Source of the DNA: Aquatica leii
Lineage: Eukaryota > Arthropoda > Insecta > Coleoptera > Lampyridae
DNA: 64,000 nucleotides
Direction of reading: 5' to 3'
NCBI GenBank assembly: GCA_035610365.1
Contig: CM069437.1
Location: forward strand, 57,560,093-57,624,092
This document shows positions 42,890 to 55,062 of this stretch, piece by piece. Position numbers and translations under genes: made by a program. The notes below the pieces were generated by a model. It saw only the letters and a list, made by a program, of their open reading frames with translations. It searched no databases and was not told the origin of the DNA. Position 1 is the first letter of the stretch, and each line of letters starts with the position of its first letter.

Positions 42890-44700
42890 ATGCCCTCATG
42901 AACGTTGTATATTTGGATATACATGGATTCTAACTTGCTCCCCACTTGCAAAATTACAAATTGCTATGTCATGCCAATTATAGAAAAAAAGATGATTCAG
43001 CTAAAACGTACTATTTTGCAGTTGTGCAGATAACCTAAACAAAAACGTGTGCTTTTGTTTCGAGTCTATAGAGGAAATTGTTTATAAAAATACAGTGTGT
43101 TGCTTCATCTATATACTTAGTATTTTTATAGTTGAAATAACTTATGAATTTGTTTAAATAAACAGCTAGAATTGGTATGTATATTCATTTATTCATTTTG
43201 CATTTGGATAAATATAAATTTTGGCCTCCATAGTCATGAATCTTAACTTTATGGGAAACGCAAAGAGGTTGTTGAGAAGAATGAAGATGATTATAAAGAT
43301 GATGATTATAGTGTCACCAACGACATTTACTTGCCTAGCGCAAAATCAGGTAACCGACAGTTCTTTTGGTACTATCTTAATTTTTTTTATCAAAAAGAAA
43401 TTTTGATAGACACATTATATTATGCGGATGACGGATCTGATATGCTAGCTACACAAACCGACTCCTTTGACAAGAACGACATGCCTATCAACTTAAGGTT
43501 ACAAATTGTACTAGTTGCACATCACGCATCTACTTTTTCTGCTATAATGCAGGTAGCAAGACCGGAACTATTCGCATCTAGGAGTAACATTCCTTTAGTC
43601 TAAAGAAATACTGATAGAATAGCTTGCAATGTAACAACATGTAACAGTCAGCTATTTTCTGAATCTTTGGTTTTTTTCGCCTTTGGAAAGATCCAAAAAA
43701 ATGAAGAAAACTATTTGATAAGAACCTCCACATATTGTTGCACGGACTAATTTATATCCTACCCAAAAAAATGTCGGTTCAAATTTCTACATTAAATTTG
43801 AAGAACTTTAACAATTTATTGGCATGATATTCTACATATCCCTGAGTACTGTTCTAATAATTTGAAGATACTAAAAAAGTAAATGTAGAGTTTCACAAGT
43901 ATCTACTGTAATGCTTGTTAGTCATTCGGAGCAAACAAAAAGAAGCATCCACTTTTCTAACAATTCTCAGATTCTCGTTAGAACTTGCAAAAAAAAGTTA
44001 TTTACAGCTTAGCTGCGGTGCGAACAAATTGAGTACCAAGTAATAAAATGCCTTCTGATACAGTATTAAAAAAACAGGCTGAGGTCATATGCTGAGACAA
44101 TAACAAGTTGCCAAAATGTAACACTCAGAATGATCAAATGGATTGACAATAGAGTAGTAAACTTGCTGGGTACCTTAATAAGAGCTTATCCAGAAACATC
44201 GGTTAAGCGTGTTGATAGAAAAACAAAGTAGCAGATACAGGTAAAATGTCCCAGTGTCATATTACTTTACAGTAAATTTATGGGAGTATTATATGCGCAT
44301 TTTTTACCACATGCTGGATATATGTGTTGCTTTTGCATGGTAGTACAGACGTGCTTCAGATAACTTCAGATAAATAACACTGAAAAAAAAATAAACGTCG
44401 ATTTACGATTTCAAAGTTAATATCGCAAAAAGCTAAAAGAGCAAGCTAGAAAGACCATCTGCAAATAGAACGACAACATCCTACGAAAAAGCAAAATTTG
44501 CAGGCCATAAAAATGCTGACTGCACCATCGATAAAGTAGATCACTGGTCTAACTATCGTTCAAAGTGTGACAAATACAAATATTATGTGCCAAAAACTTA
44601 TAAAAGTATAAATGTAAGAAATGCTATTGCAAGCGCAGTGTTTTGTGCTCGACCGAAGCTGTCTCATAGTATAAATATACTATGCACGAATAATTATAAT
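42890..44700 (+). pseudogene. PiggyBac-like transposase relic, second family
   Basis: An acidic N-terminus (KRKEVVEKNEDDYKDDDYSV near 43256) fits piggyBac proteins. Near 43755-43860 comes NLYPTQKNVGSNFYIKFEEL and QQFIGMIFYISLST, the start of the DDE_Tnp_1_7 domain. Around 44128-44300 is MIKWIDNRVVNLLGTLIRAY, PETSVKRVDRK and CPSVILLYSKFMG, the late catalytic region. Near 44520-44560 is IDKVDHWSNYRSKCDKY, like the pre-zinc-finger tail. Frames change repeatedly. Possible ends are ccctcatgaacgttgtatat at 42891 and its rough inverse catagtataaatatactatg at 44665-44684, next to the TTAA at 44700. Confidence 0.6.
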
Positions 44701-46960
44701 TAACCCATCAAGGACTGGTGTTGCTATATGATTAGATAGTTTTCAGTTGCTCAAAAATAAATAATTTTAAGTTTTGAAACATAGATGGCGCTGTACGCGG
44801 CAAGGAAAAAGCAGTGTTAGTTGACAGAACCGCGTGCAGTGTTTGTCTGTTTACTCCAGTGATATAAATAAAATAATTTTCTTAGTGAGTGTCAAAAAGA
44901 CTTCTCAAAAATGAACTTCAAGTTGACGTACGTATAAATTAAAAGTGCTTTTTACAGTTTTTTTTTAAATAAATTCATTATAATAACTTTAGAAATATAT
45001 TATTACCGTAACGGCGGCAGAATATCAGAAGTTAGCAAAACAGTTGAAAATATGACGTTTTGAAACTCGATGTTGCCATGTGGCAACACGAGTCCTTTCG
45101 GTAGACTGCTTTTTTACATTTTGCTTTTTTTTGCTTGTAGTAGGCTAACTATCGAAGAAGCTCTTCAAATGGCATATAACGACGATTTAGATGTAGACCA
45201 AATTTATATTGAAGAGGAGAGAGAGGTGCGATAACAGACGAGGATTCCGGTGAGGAAGATGAAGACGGACTAGTTGCCAATTTATCTTGGAATCAATTGA
45301 ATGCTCAAGTTCAACTTGTTTTACACGGGAAAGATGTTAAATTTGTTGAACCAGAAACGGAATATGTGGAAAAGGTTGCTTATGACAATATTGAATGGAT
45401 CGAAGATGGCCTGGAAGAAAATTCGCAAAATGTCTATAGTTCTGATTATGAAAGTTTTAAAACATTATTACCAACAGAAATATTTGAATTATTTATAGAC
45501 AATGACGTACTATCATTACTGATAGAAGAATCTAACAAGTACGCACAATTTAGAAATTTGTCAAATCCTCGAATTACTTTAGACGATATGAAGTGTTTTA
45601 TTGCTATCCTCATTTTATCAGAATATTGACAATTACCCAAAAAGAAAAGCTACTGGAACATTAATGCAAATCTTGGTAATCAATTAGTGATAGATGCAAT
45701 GAGGAGAAACCGTTTTTTAACAATTTGGCGGTGCCTACACTGCGCAAATCCATAAATTCTATAAACTGCGACCTCTGAGTGATTTACTACGACAGAAATT
45801 TTTACAATGGCTTGTTCTAGTAGAATATTTAAATTACACGACGAGTGTATGGTCAAATACTCATGCAAACAATTTATCGGAGACATACCAATCAGGTTTG
45901 AAAATAAGATATGGTCCCTAAATAACAAATTCGACTATATTTTGTAAATTTTTCGTTATATCAAGGCAAAGATATTTGCGTCAATGAAAAATACCAAATT
46001 GTTTTTGGAAAAACAACTGCACCATTGCTGATGCTTTTGAATGAGTTGCCAGAAGGAAAGAAAAAACATCGATATAACATTTTCACAGACTTTTTTTTAC
46101 AAACATCCATCTTCTGAGTCACCTAAAAACAAGAAGTTTGTCATCTACAGAAACTATTTGCGACAACCAAATCCCAAAAACTTGCCCTTTAGTAACAAAA
46201 AAAGTTATTAGTAAAAGACAACGTGGTGGCTTCGATTTCTGCTTGGATGGGACCAACGGCATTTTGATCGCACGTTGGACCGACAATAATGTGGTTTCTG
46301 CGGCGTCGACTAAATATGGGGTAGTCCCACTTGCTAATGTCAAACGATATTCAGCAGAGAACAAAAGAATTGTTCACGTGGCAAGACCGAACTTGATCAC
46401 TAAGTATAATGCATCCATGGGTGGCACGGACCCGATGGATGAAAATATTGCACGATAGAGGATTACTTTACGTGGAAAAAAATGGTGGTGGTGTCTTTTC
46501 ACATGGTTACTTGATGCTTTAATTTAAAATGCCTGGATATTATATAAACAGGCGGGCAACAAAATGACTCAACTAGAGTTTCGTCGAGAAATAGTAAAAA
46601 CGTACCTCAAAGTACAAGAATCCACCAAAAGAGAAAGGTAGACCATCTGCAAGTAAATCGAGCAAATAATTCAGTCCGGTTGTAGATGATGTCCGATTTG
46701 ATAATATCGGTAGCAAAAAAATTAGGTGCAATGGAGAAAACTGTAAATCCATTATGTCAACAAAGTGCATAAAATGTAATATAGGAATTTGTTTGTCATG
46801 CAATTTCAAATATCATACACAAATGCAGTTTTTTCAATGTATTAATAAACTTAATTTTTTAACGAGACATAGCAGTGTAAACGACTTGTGTTGCCATATG
46901 ACAACACTGATTTTTGAAAAAAGTAACACAATTTTTACTATATTTTTTAGGGTAAATCTA
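44700..46960 (+). mobile_element. PiggyBac-like element, 5' end at TTAA
   Basis: TTAA (44700-44703) is followed by CCCATCAAGGACTGGTGTTG, the TTAA-CCC start typical of piggyBac. The string GTGTTGCYATATG recurs at 44719, in variant form at 45070-45090 as gttgccatgtggcaac, and at 46889-46908 as a near-palindrome with caacac, like subterminal repeats. The right end is not certain; agggtaa at about 46949 could be a decayed GGGTTAA. Confidence 0.6.
44911..46845 (+). pseudogene. PiggyBac-type transposase, frameshifted
   Basis: A possible first exon starts at ATG 44911 (MNFKLT, then a donor-like gtacgt). After a ttgtag acceptor near 45140 the reading continues LTIEEALQMAYNDDLDVDQI, an acidic N-terminus, then a frame change. 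The best open block (45297-45629) ends DNDVLSLLIEESNKYAQFRN...ITLDDMKCFIAILIL, the beginning of DDE_Tnp_1_7. Broken core sequence follows to 46080. The block 46138-46458 (TETICDNQIPKTCPLVTKKV ... ISKRQRGGFDF ... ILIARWTDNNVVSAAST ... NASMGGTDPMDENIA) carries the late core. The end near 46732-46800 is a cysteine-rich finger (CNGENC ... TKCIKCNIGICLSC). The structure is complete in order, so one ancestral transposase was present. It is now dead. Confidence 0.85.
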
Positions 46961-47779
46961 TTGGTTTTGGACTCAAAAACTTGAAAACATAAAGAATGAA
47001 AGATTTAAAAAAAAAGTCTATCCTTAAAATGTAAATTTATAGATCTGTCAATGCATTTGAGTGAAACTTTTATTATAACAATAAACTTTTTTTGACCAGT
47101 CTTTCGAAATTTTATAAACCTTCAAAGAATATAACTATTGGCAAGTAAATGAATCGTCTTAAGAAACGGTGTTTGCTATATCAATGTATGCCAAATAAAC
47201 TGATAAAACAAGGTTAAAAGTTGGGTTTTGCGTTTCTCAGAGTGGATACATCGATCAATTTTAAATATATATTGAAAAATTAAGTAAGACAACAATAAAA
47301 TGTCTTGGTTATAAAGGTGTTGGTGAATTGGCAAGAACGGTAATTATTTTGTATAGCTTAACAGCTATTTCACATCTCTACCATTTCTACAAAAAATGAA
47401 AAAAATATATATGTATACTCATTCCTCACCATAAGAAAAAAAAGATAAATTTACTAACATACATAAGGACTGAGAAACATAACACGTGAATAAGATAGAA
47501 CATCTGTTGTAAAGTGTGTTAATAAAAGAATGGTTAAGTAATCGTCACATACCAGATACAGTAGGGTCAGTTCATCGTACAAATAAAGACAAAAAAACAA
47601 ACTCAATGTCTTGAAATGTTCACAAATTATAATTGTATCAAAAAAGGTAGTAAATCCTTCTAGTAGAAAAGAGCGATAGTGTACACTACTTAATGTGTTT
47701 TTTGAGACGACGTTTCGTCGATCAATGTGTCCGCTTCCTTAGGCCTAAAACGCATTGGTCTATTGAGCAAATTATATAT
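46961..47779. other. AT-rich stretch without recognised features
   Basis: Nothing family-like was seen in either strand. Confidence 0.35.
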
Positions 47780-49188
47780 TTCGAGGTTTAAGGATGTTTC
47801 GCAAAAAAACATGAAAACGAATTATTGCGATAACTATGTTCTGCTTTTTCTAGTTCTAACAAGATATGTTTCCTTGAAACTCGAAGTACTGTTAAAATAA
47901 TTCCGAAAGCGTGTTCGTCTACCCAACGAGATCTACTCAGTCAATAATTAAAAATTCATTTTCAGAATACGGTTTCATGATATTTTCTGATAGTGAAAAT
48001 GTATCATCTGCAACAAATGGCGCCTCTTTGGTCATACCAGCTATATGTGAAAGCATTGGCAACAAATAGAAAACAGTTTTTGGAATCAACTAACGCCATT
48101 AACACGATGCTACAACTTAATTTGTAACATTTCACTATTGATTGGAAAAGGCAAGAAAATGTGTTTTCCATCAACCATCTCTACGAAGTGCAAAAAATTC
48201 CATGTCTTGTTTAAATTTTTTGATATATTAATTTACTCGTTTTCTGTCGTAGGTATCTAAAAATAATAGATTGTTTTACTATTTAGAGTCATTCTGGGTC
48301 AGAAAATGAAGAAAGAGACAAAAATAACACTTTGAACTCCAAAGTGAACAATGTCCAAGTCATTAATGAAGACATATTTGCAAGTGGAGTCTCGTAATAA
48401 TAACAACACACCAAACTCGCAAATGGTCGTATTTTCGAAATGGAAATTGACACCTTACGAATGCAATCAACCTCATCCCCTCAACAACCAACTCGATTTC
48501 AAAACAGTATTTCTCAAACGCTTTTTAATCTCGCCATTCTTTCATTCCGTTAAATTATTCTTGGAACACGTCGTCATCACCAATTACATCTTACTGTAAA
48601 TTACCACTTCAGTTACCTCACAATTGTTACAAACAGACCTTGGTACAATTCATCAACCCAACCTTACAACAACCACAACAACACCAGGACTATTCCAGCG
48701 GTTTTTAAGAGTATTTTACCTCATTTTCCATGTAAACTTAAATATAATAAACTATAAATAAAATCATGTTTTCACATGTTCAATCAATCTGTTAATTAGT
48801 GCTCGCCATACTTCAGGTATATTTCTTACAATCAACTGCTTTCATACATTGAAAATATATTGAAAGCTAGTAAATGAAACACTAGTTGCTAAATATCTCA
48901 AATTTATAGCCAATCTTTCTTCAGCAGTCACGCATTTTAGAAAATTTGTATCATTTCTGAAAATTTGATCCCGAATTGTTTCCCACAAACATATGAAGTC
49001 GTTGTTTAATATTCTGGTAACGTTTCGAAAACTTCTCTATCACATCATTTAAAAACGACCTTCCACGATTGGTCAACCTGTTGTTGTATATTCTACTTGC
49101 CCAGCAACCTATCTTTTTCTGTTTTTTATAGACCAGCTATTATTATGAATTCTGCACTAGCCACTATATCGTCGTCGTCGCTTGCCAT
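47780..49188 (-). pseudogene. PIF/Harbinger transposase with an intron, degenerate
   Basis: The minus-strand ATG at 49186-49188 starts MASDDDDIVASAEFIIIAGL, the acidic start common in Harbinger transposases. Near 48950-48780 comes AEERLAINLRYLATSVSFTS, then a stop and NIPEVWRALINRLIEHVKT, the helix-turn-helix region. Coding similarity then stops for about 500 bp and resumes after a minus-strand acceptor (tttttag, at about 48255) with IPTTENE and KTWNFLHFVEMVDGKHIFLP, the first catalytic aspartate block (WNFpnc.gaiDGKH). Further on are PFVADDTFSLSENIMKPYSE (second block, vgDeaFpL.....rPY) and EHAFGIILTVLRVSRKHI (ENaFGil..rfrvfrrpi, third block). The gap is best read as an intron, about 48256-48765. 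Stops in several places show it is dead. Confidence 0.8.
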
Positions 49189-49189
49189 G

Positions 49190-51010
49190 TGTTATTACCG
49201 TCGCGTCGTTTGATTTTAAGCGATTTCTTTTTTTAAAGACCCGCTATTCAAATTGGTTTTATTTGTTATGTGTAGCTTGAAATTATTTGAGTAATTTCAC
49301 GTTAATTCAATAAAGTTAGTTCAGGTGTTTAAATTCATTTTTGTTAATCAAATTTATAAGACAACTTTGTATTCAATTAATTCAAAAGTATTACGCTGAT
49401 TAAACATCCGTATTCTGTATTTTCGTTCATTTGGCATTCTCTTTGTCCTGGTAAAATTTCATATGTATCTAATGTATGTTTCCTCTTTGAGATACTATTG
49501 TAATTAAATATATTTTAGCAGTTTGGTTATCTTAAGTTTGTTTAAAAGTTCATTGTATTAAGTACGTTCTTAGCGCATTTGCATTTGAGTCATGTTGAAT
49601 TTTATAATTTATTACTTCAAATAGACAGTTTTTTTATTCGGTTTCAACAAGTTAATCTTTATGAGGGTAATTTCTCAGAATGAGAAAGGCCGTCTTCGAA
49701 CATTATCTTTACGTCTTAATTAAATCTGTTTACATCTTTTTTCTACGTTTTTGTTTTACTGTTTTCTTTCACAAAGATTTCGGTCATAGTAATGATAGGG
49801 TAGCGCACTAAATTTATAAGTATAAGTGATTTTGATTTGGAAAGCATGAGATTCACGAGCTTACCAATCATTAAAACATATCAAAATGTAGTCTAGGTTT
49901 ACAGTTAATTCTACTCTTAAGAATCAGAGGTTTCCGCGAAAGTGATGCAAAAAACAGTAAATTTTTAGATCAGTTTGTGGAAATTTGTTTCTCCTAATTT
50001 GTAAAATTTACGGGTTTTAAAAACACGTGTTTTGAAGTTTTATTTTTACGTAATGTAGAATCGTGTTGTGCGACGCGGTTTTATTTTTGCCTTGGTAGCG
50101 ACTTATTGAAAATCTTCCGACGAAACTTAGTCAGTTGAGGGTACCCTTCAGCATTTTTGCCGACAACATCTAACAACTTAATAGTCAACTACAAGCCCCT
50201 TCCTGGTACTAGAAAAATTTAAGGTATTTATTTTGTACCGACTAAACCAATTTGGCGAATTTAAGTACGCAAACATAGTGTCTTAAAAGCTTTAAGTTTT
50301 AAGCAGAATAAAAATTGTTGCAAGTTACCGATTTTATTGATTTTACAATTATTATATGGTAATTTTTTTGTGTATTTATAAAGATTATGTGTAACACATT
50401 TTTAAATTAAGTTTGTTTGACGTTAAACCGGAAAATAAATTAATCTCATAGTTTACTATAAAATTTTTTAATGTTGTTTTAAAGAGAATAATAAATTTAT
50501 TTTATTTTGTATTTATTTAATTTCTATTAATGCGAAGACGGCCATGCAATTTCTAATGTAATTAATTTTTTTGTTTTTTTATTTCTTTAAATTTTGTTTT
50601 GTTTGTGCTTAATAAATTAACTTTAATTTAACTTGTTTTTAATCTTGCTCTAATTTAATTTGTTTTTTTAATTTTGAGTATTGTTTAGTAAAATAAACGT
50701 TAAATAGTTAAATTATAACCAAACTTTTATTCCGTCGGCCTGCGCGTTATGTGAATTGTATATCATTTCAGATTTTAGTGGAAGACACGCTGTTTAAGGT
50801 AAATTCCGCTCAGAGTGTGTTCATCAGCAGTGGGTTTTTTGGTTGGCAAGGTCCAGAAGCTCGTTTTAAGCTATACACTGTCCTGGAGCCCTTTTGATTT
50901 TGACTTTCAATTTTTTTCAGTCACATCCATATTCACTGAGCATCGGCAAAACCTTGTTTATGTTACTTTTATTCAAGCAACTTTCATTTTTCCAGCTTTT
51001 GCACGTAACA
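49190..51010 (+). repeat. LTR-like repeat, copy A (about 1.8 kb)
   Basis: It aligns over its whole length with 58433-60333 with many substitutions and indels. Shared landmarks: taccgtcg/taaccgtcg at the start, ttacgctg.ttaaacatccgt, tattaagtacgttc, tttcaac.a..taatctttat, cttttattc.gtc.g and ccagctttt.g.acgtaaca at the end. It starts TGT and ends ACA, and has no coding content. It is read as a solo LTR of an unknown LTR retrotransposon. It begins two bases from the Harbinger ATG, so it may have inserted into that element. No target duplication was found for this copy. Confidence 0.6.
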
Positions 51011-53196
51011 GTTTCTTAATGAAATAATTGCGATGGACGAACGAATGGCGTATTAGCGTATCGTAGACTTTTTGCTCTCTATTCAGTAAACTATTGCTAT
51101 ATACAAAATGACAAATTTACTAAGCATTTATTGTTCTTTTTTTCTTTTTTTTTGTCCGAGTAGTAAAATTATACATCTTAATTTAATTACAACTATATCT
51201 ACGTTAACTATTTCAACTCAGGTAGAACTAGTATTGAATATTCAACCTTTTCTTACTTTTACTTGATCATTTCCTAATTAGATATATTTTTGCATGATTA
51301 CTCTAATTTTTTTTAAAATTAAATCAAGAGTAATAAATAAGTTAAATCTAATGATAATTAGATTATAAATTTTATAAGAAATTGTGGTTTAAATAGTAAA
51401 GAAAAATGCTAAAAGTTTGTAAAACGTTGGAACGAATTGAGATAAAATAAAAAATATCTTGTTTGTGTTTTATACATTTCTCTGTTCTTATATAAAACAC
51501 TTCTAAAGCAATTTTTCATTGTATAAAGTTTAAAAAACGACGTTAGGTTTATTTTTTATGTATATTTTAAATATACGAGAATAAATATGTTTACAGTATT
51601 GAATTTTTTTACCCATTGTTTTTGGTGTAATTTCAAAGACAAAACGTTGGATAATTTTTATTTGTGTATAAGAAAACATAATTGCATTTGTCAATATATA
51701 TCAAAGTTAGATTATTTTGTAGAAACCAATACACACAGAAGAAATCTAATTTAACTTAAACGATTTCAAATCAGATTAAAACAACATTTGCAAAAGAACA
51801 ACAAAACCATTAAATCAAATGAAAACAAATAGGAGATAACGCATTTTCATCAAAGTCAAAGTTAACCAAAAAATTAAATCGAGAGAATGGTACTGCGTGA
51901 AATTTTGAATTGAATCTGGCTATTTCATTTTCGGTATTTACTGTTCAATAGCAGCTAACCGATACAAAACAGATAAAGGTAGAAACATAATCTCTTTGAT
52001 GTTTTAGAGTAGGACGGAAACACTTTGAAGTTTGCCGCTTTAATCATTTAATGGCACGTTCCGCATTCGCAATCAACATCATCCAAGCTGCTTGCTTGCT
52101 GTTGACAAATTCGCAGAAGCACGTTTTCCACCAGTGTAATTGCTAGTAATTAGATGGGCGTCGGTTCTTAAAAAAATATTACTTTATTTGTGTATTCAAT
52201 AACGTGCGAGTTAGTAGAGCACTTCTCCTTATTCAGAGACTGCTATAATGAACAGCTATTGAACACATAAAGTAGAATGACCATCTCTAAGTAGACTTAT
52301 TTTCAGTCGGTAATTTACGAAATAAAGCCAAATGACCCTTTCCCGCATTAAGAATTCAAAAATCGAGCCGATTAATCCATCTGAACAAAGAACGCTGATG
52401 AGCGTTACTATGGAGCTTTGTGATCTTTAGAAGATAATTATTCGTTATATATTTAACCTGATTATGCCGAGTCATCTATAAAGTATAAAAAAAGATTAAA
52501 ACTTGATGATCAAATAGATTTTTAGATTTTCAATGAACAATGCCGTTTAAAGTTCGTTTTTTGCGACGTTTATCTAAATGAAACTTTTAAGGTATAAAAC
52601 GTTTTTGCGTGCATTATAAAATTGCAAGTGCTGCACATAAAATAAAATGCATATTTAAAATATTTTACCGTTCAAACACCCTTTGAAATATCAGGGGTTA
52701 TCGTATGTCCAGGGGCGCAACATTAATCCACTAACACATCAACCGAATTGGTATCAGTTAAAACATTTCGAATGCACAACAGACTTCATATCTTTGGTGT
52801 AATTGATTACCGTAAATTGAAATAATTTTGACCATACGCACTGTAACTTCATCTCGACCATTCAAAGCCGTCCCTTTTACGAACATAAAGACAGAAAATA
52901 ATAAATCGTTTTGCGTAACGAATGCTTAACTAGATCGACCCAAAACTCTAGGGAAAACCTAAAAACCAAATGCAAACAAAAACAATGAATCCTGAATACA
53001 GAAACGTTTGTGTGTTGGTGAATACACGTATTAATATGATATGTACATTTACATTTCACTCAATGATAATAATACATTTAATAAAATTCAATAAAAGCAC
53101 AATTTTTAATTAACAAATTGAGATGTTTTTGAAAAAAATTAAAAAAAAGATAAGTAATATTAAATTTAACGAGTGGAAGATATTGCAAAGCATATA
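51011..53196. other. AT-rich stretch without recognised features
   Basis: No coding family, repeat pair or RNA gene was recognised. The 51900-52850 part is slightly less AT-rich but not interpretable. Confidence 0.35.
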
Positions 53197-53776
53197 CACT
53201 ACCGGCCATAAATGAGGGATCACCGGTCCATCTATTCATTATTCTGTCTTTCTACCTGTTTTTATGATCGTAATAAAATAAAAACTTCTGTATTTGTTTG
53301 TAAACAATAATAAACTGTTAATTATAGAATTATTGTATATTACAGAAGAAAACATTTCAAGTAAAACATAAAAAAAAAATCTTGTCGCAAGCAGTTTGTG
53401 GTCACAGCTGCTGTTTACATATTCTTTCATAAATGTTTAGTTAAGTTGGTTTACACCATTTTATTACTGTAATAGCTATAATAATACATTATTTATGCCA
53501 TTAGTATACTATTCCCTATATTAGCTACGAAATATTAGTCTACATTTAAAAATTGCGAAAGCAGGTGCTGAAACGTGCGTTCCGCGTGAAAATTATAAAA
53601 AAAATAGTTTAAAAAAATCAATCATCCCAAAACGAACCCAACTAAGTCCAGGAACACGTCGCGTCACTACATAAAGAAAGTAATTCCTTGCGAAACTACG
53701 TTTCTTTTTAAATATACTTGCTGTATAGCAGTTTTGTGCAATTTTTGTAGTGATCCCTGACTTTTGGCCGGTAGTG
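53197..53776. mobile_element. Non-autonomous Tc1-like element (580 bp)
   Basis: TA flanks both sides (53195-53196 and 53777-53778). The left end reads CACTACCGGCCATAAATGAG and continues ggatcac. The right end, inverted, reads CACTACCGGCCAAAAGTCAG then ggatcac, about 27 bp with four differences. The interior has no transposase that I can read. The ends are of a type widespread among insect Tc1-like elements. Confidence 0.85.
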
Positions 53777-53984
53777 TAGATCAGTTTTTATTATATATTT
53801 TTCTAATACATTACACCCTGAATGCTCAATTTCGTATTTTATTTTGTGGGTAGGGTTTTTGATTAAACTTTATGTTGCAATACAAATACTAATGTTGATT
53901 TATTACTTTTTTAGGATATTATCAATTAAATAAGTTTCTTTTTTTTTATATTTATAAATAAAAATAATTATTGATAATGAAACG

Positions 53985-54126
53985 TTCGAGAAATTATTCT
54001 CAAGTCCGAGAACTTTCGCGAAGTTTTTGTACATTTCCAGAACGTTCACCGAAAGATATAGAAAATTCTTGAACGTTTGGACAAAATGTATAAATGCGGC
54101 ACAAACAAATCATAGAGCAGTCATTC
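53985..54126 (+). promoter_or_regulatory. Heat-shock-element cluster with TATA box and initiator
   Basis: Perfect three-unit heat shock elements (alternating nGAAn/nTTCn) occur at 54010-54022 (GAActTTCgcGAA), 54035-54047 (TTCcaGAAcgTTC) and 54061-54073 (GAAaaTTCttGAA). A two-unit site lies at 53985-53992 (TTCgaGAA). TATAAAT follows at 54089-54095, and TCATTC, which fits the arthropod initiator TCAKTY, at 54121-54126. This is the layout of a heat-shock promoter firing to the right. The TATA-to-initiator distance (about 34 bp) is slightly long. The downstream sequence has AATAAA-type strings within 50 bp and no protein frame, so it may be an LTR or a non-coding RNA promoter. Confidence 0.65.
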
Positions 54127-55062
54127 CAGTTATTCGAAGTCGGCAGTGTTAAGAAGATGTTTGAATAAATAAGTAATAAACGCCTGTGTTCGAAATAAAT
54201 ATAACGAATTATAAACGTACGTGACTTTAATGTTGTTAGATAAACAGAAGTCATCCGCGGTGATTGCAATATAAATGAGTGTAAGTGTTTATTTATTACG
54301 GAAGTAATATTACACTAAAATTGCGAGCTAAATAATTGTTTATTTATTCGATTTGATACCCCACACCTGACACCAATGTACATATTTTTAGTTCAAATAA
54401 ATTAGTTATAATAATAATTGTTACAATATTGTCTATAATTTGTTCCTATCAAACGCAAGCAGTAAACATTTTAATTTACGTTGTTAATGACGTTTTTGAC
54501 TGCAAAAGTTAATTAAGTGTTATCATACAACAAAATTAACTGTTAAGTCGTTTGTTGTTTAATGGTTTTTAACAGACAGAAGTAGTTTGAGTGAATAGTG
54601 AATTATTACGTATCAGATAGCTTTTACTATGTTATCTGTAAATGCAAAGTATATAGTCATTACTTAAAATAAATTACTGTTAAAAACAACCATAGCCTTA
54701 AACATACCGGGTGTTTAAGTTGCGTCGGGTTTGAGGTAATCAAACCTAAAATAATACAAATACAGAGGAACTAAAGCACAAAGTAACGCTAATTTATAAG
54801 ATTTTTTGTTCTGTGAATTAGGCAGTTTTTTTGTATAATTTAATTATTCTGTTATTTAATATTTTAATTGGAGTATTGCTCTGTTTAATTTCACTTTGTT
54901 GCTAGATATTTATGACTTGTATCTTTAACAACTTAACTCGTTGCGTGTGAAGTTTTCTTGAGCGTTTTGATGTCATTTTTTACGAAGATGAGCTTATGTG
55001 TATGAGGTCATTGAATCAATAAAAAAAATATAAATTTCACTTATACTAACATAAACGTTGAA

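Noticed and set aside
54718-54745. Mariner-like 5' end (taccgggtgtttaagttgcg at 54708)
   Set aside because: No inverted partner or transposase was found nearby, so a single short match cannot support an element.
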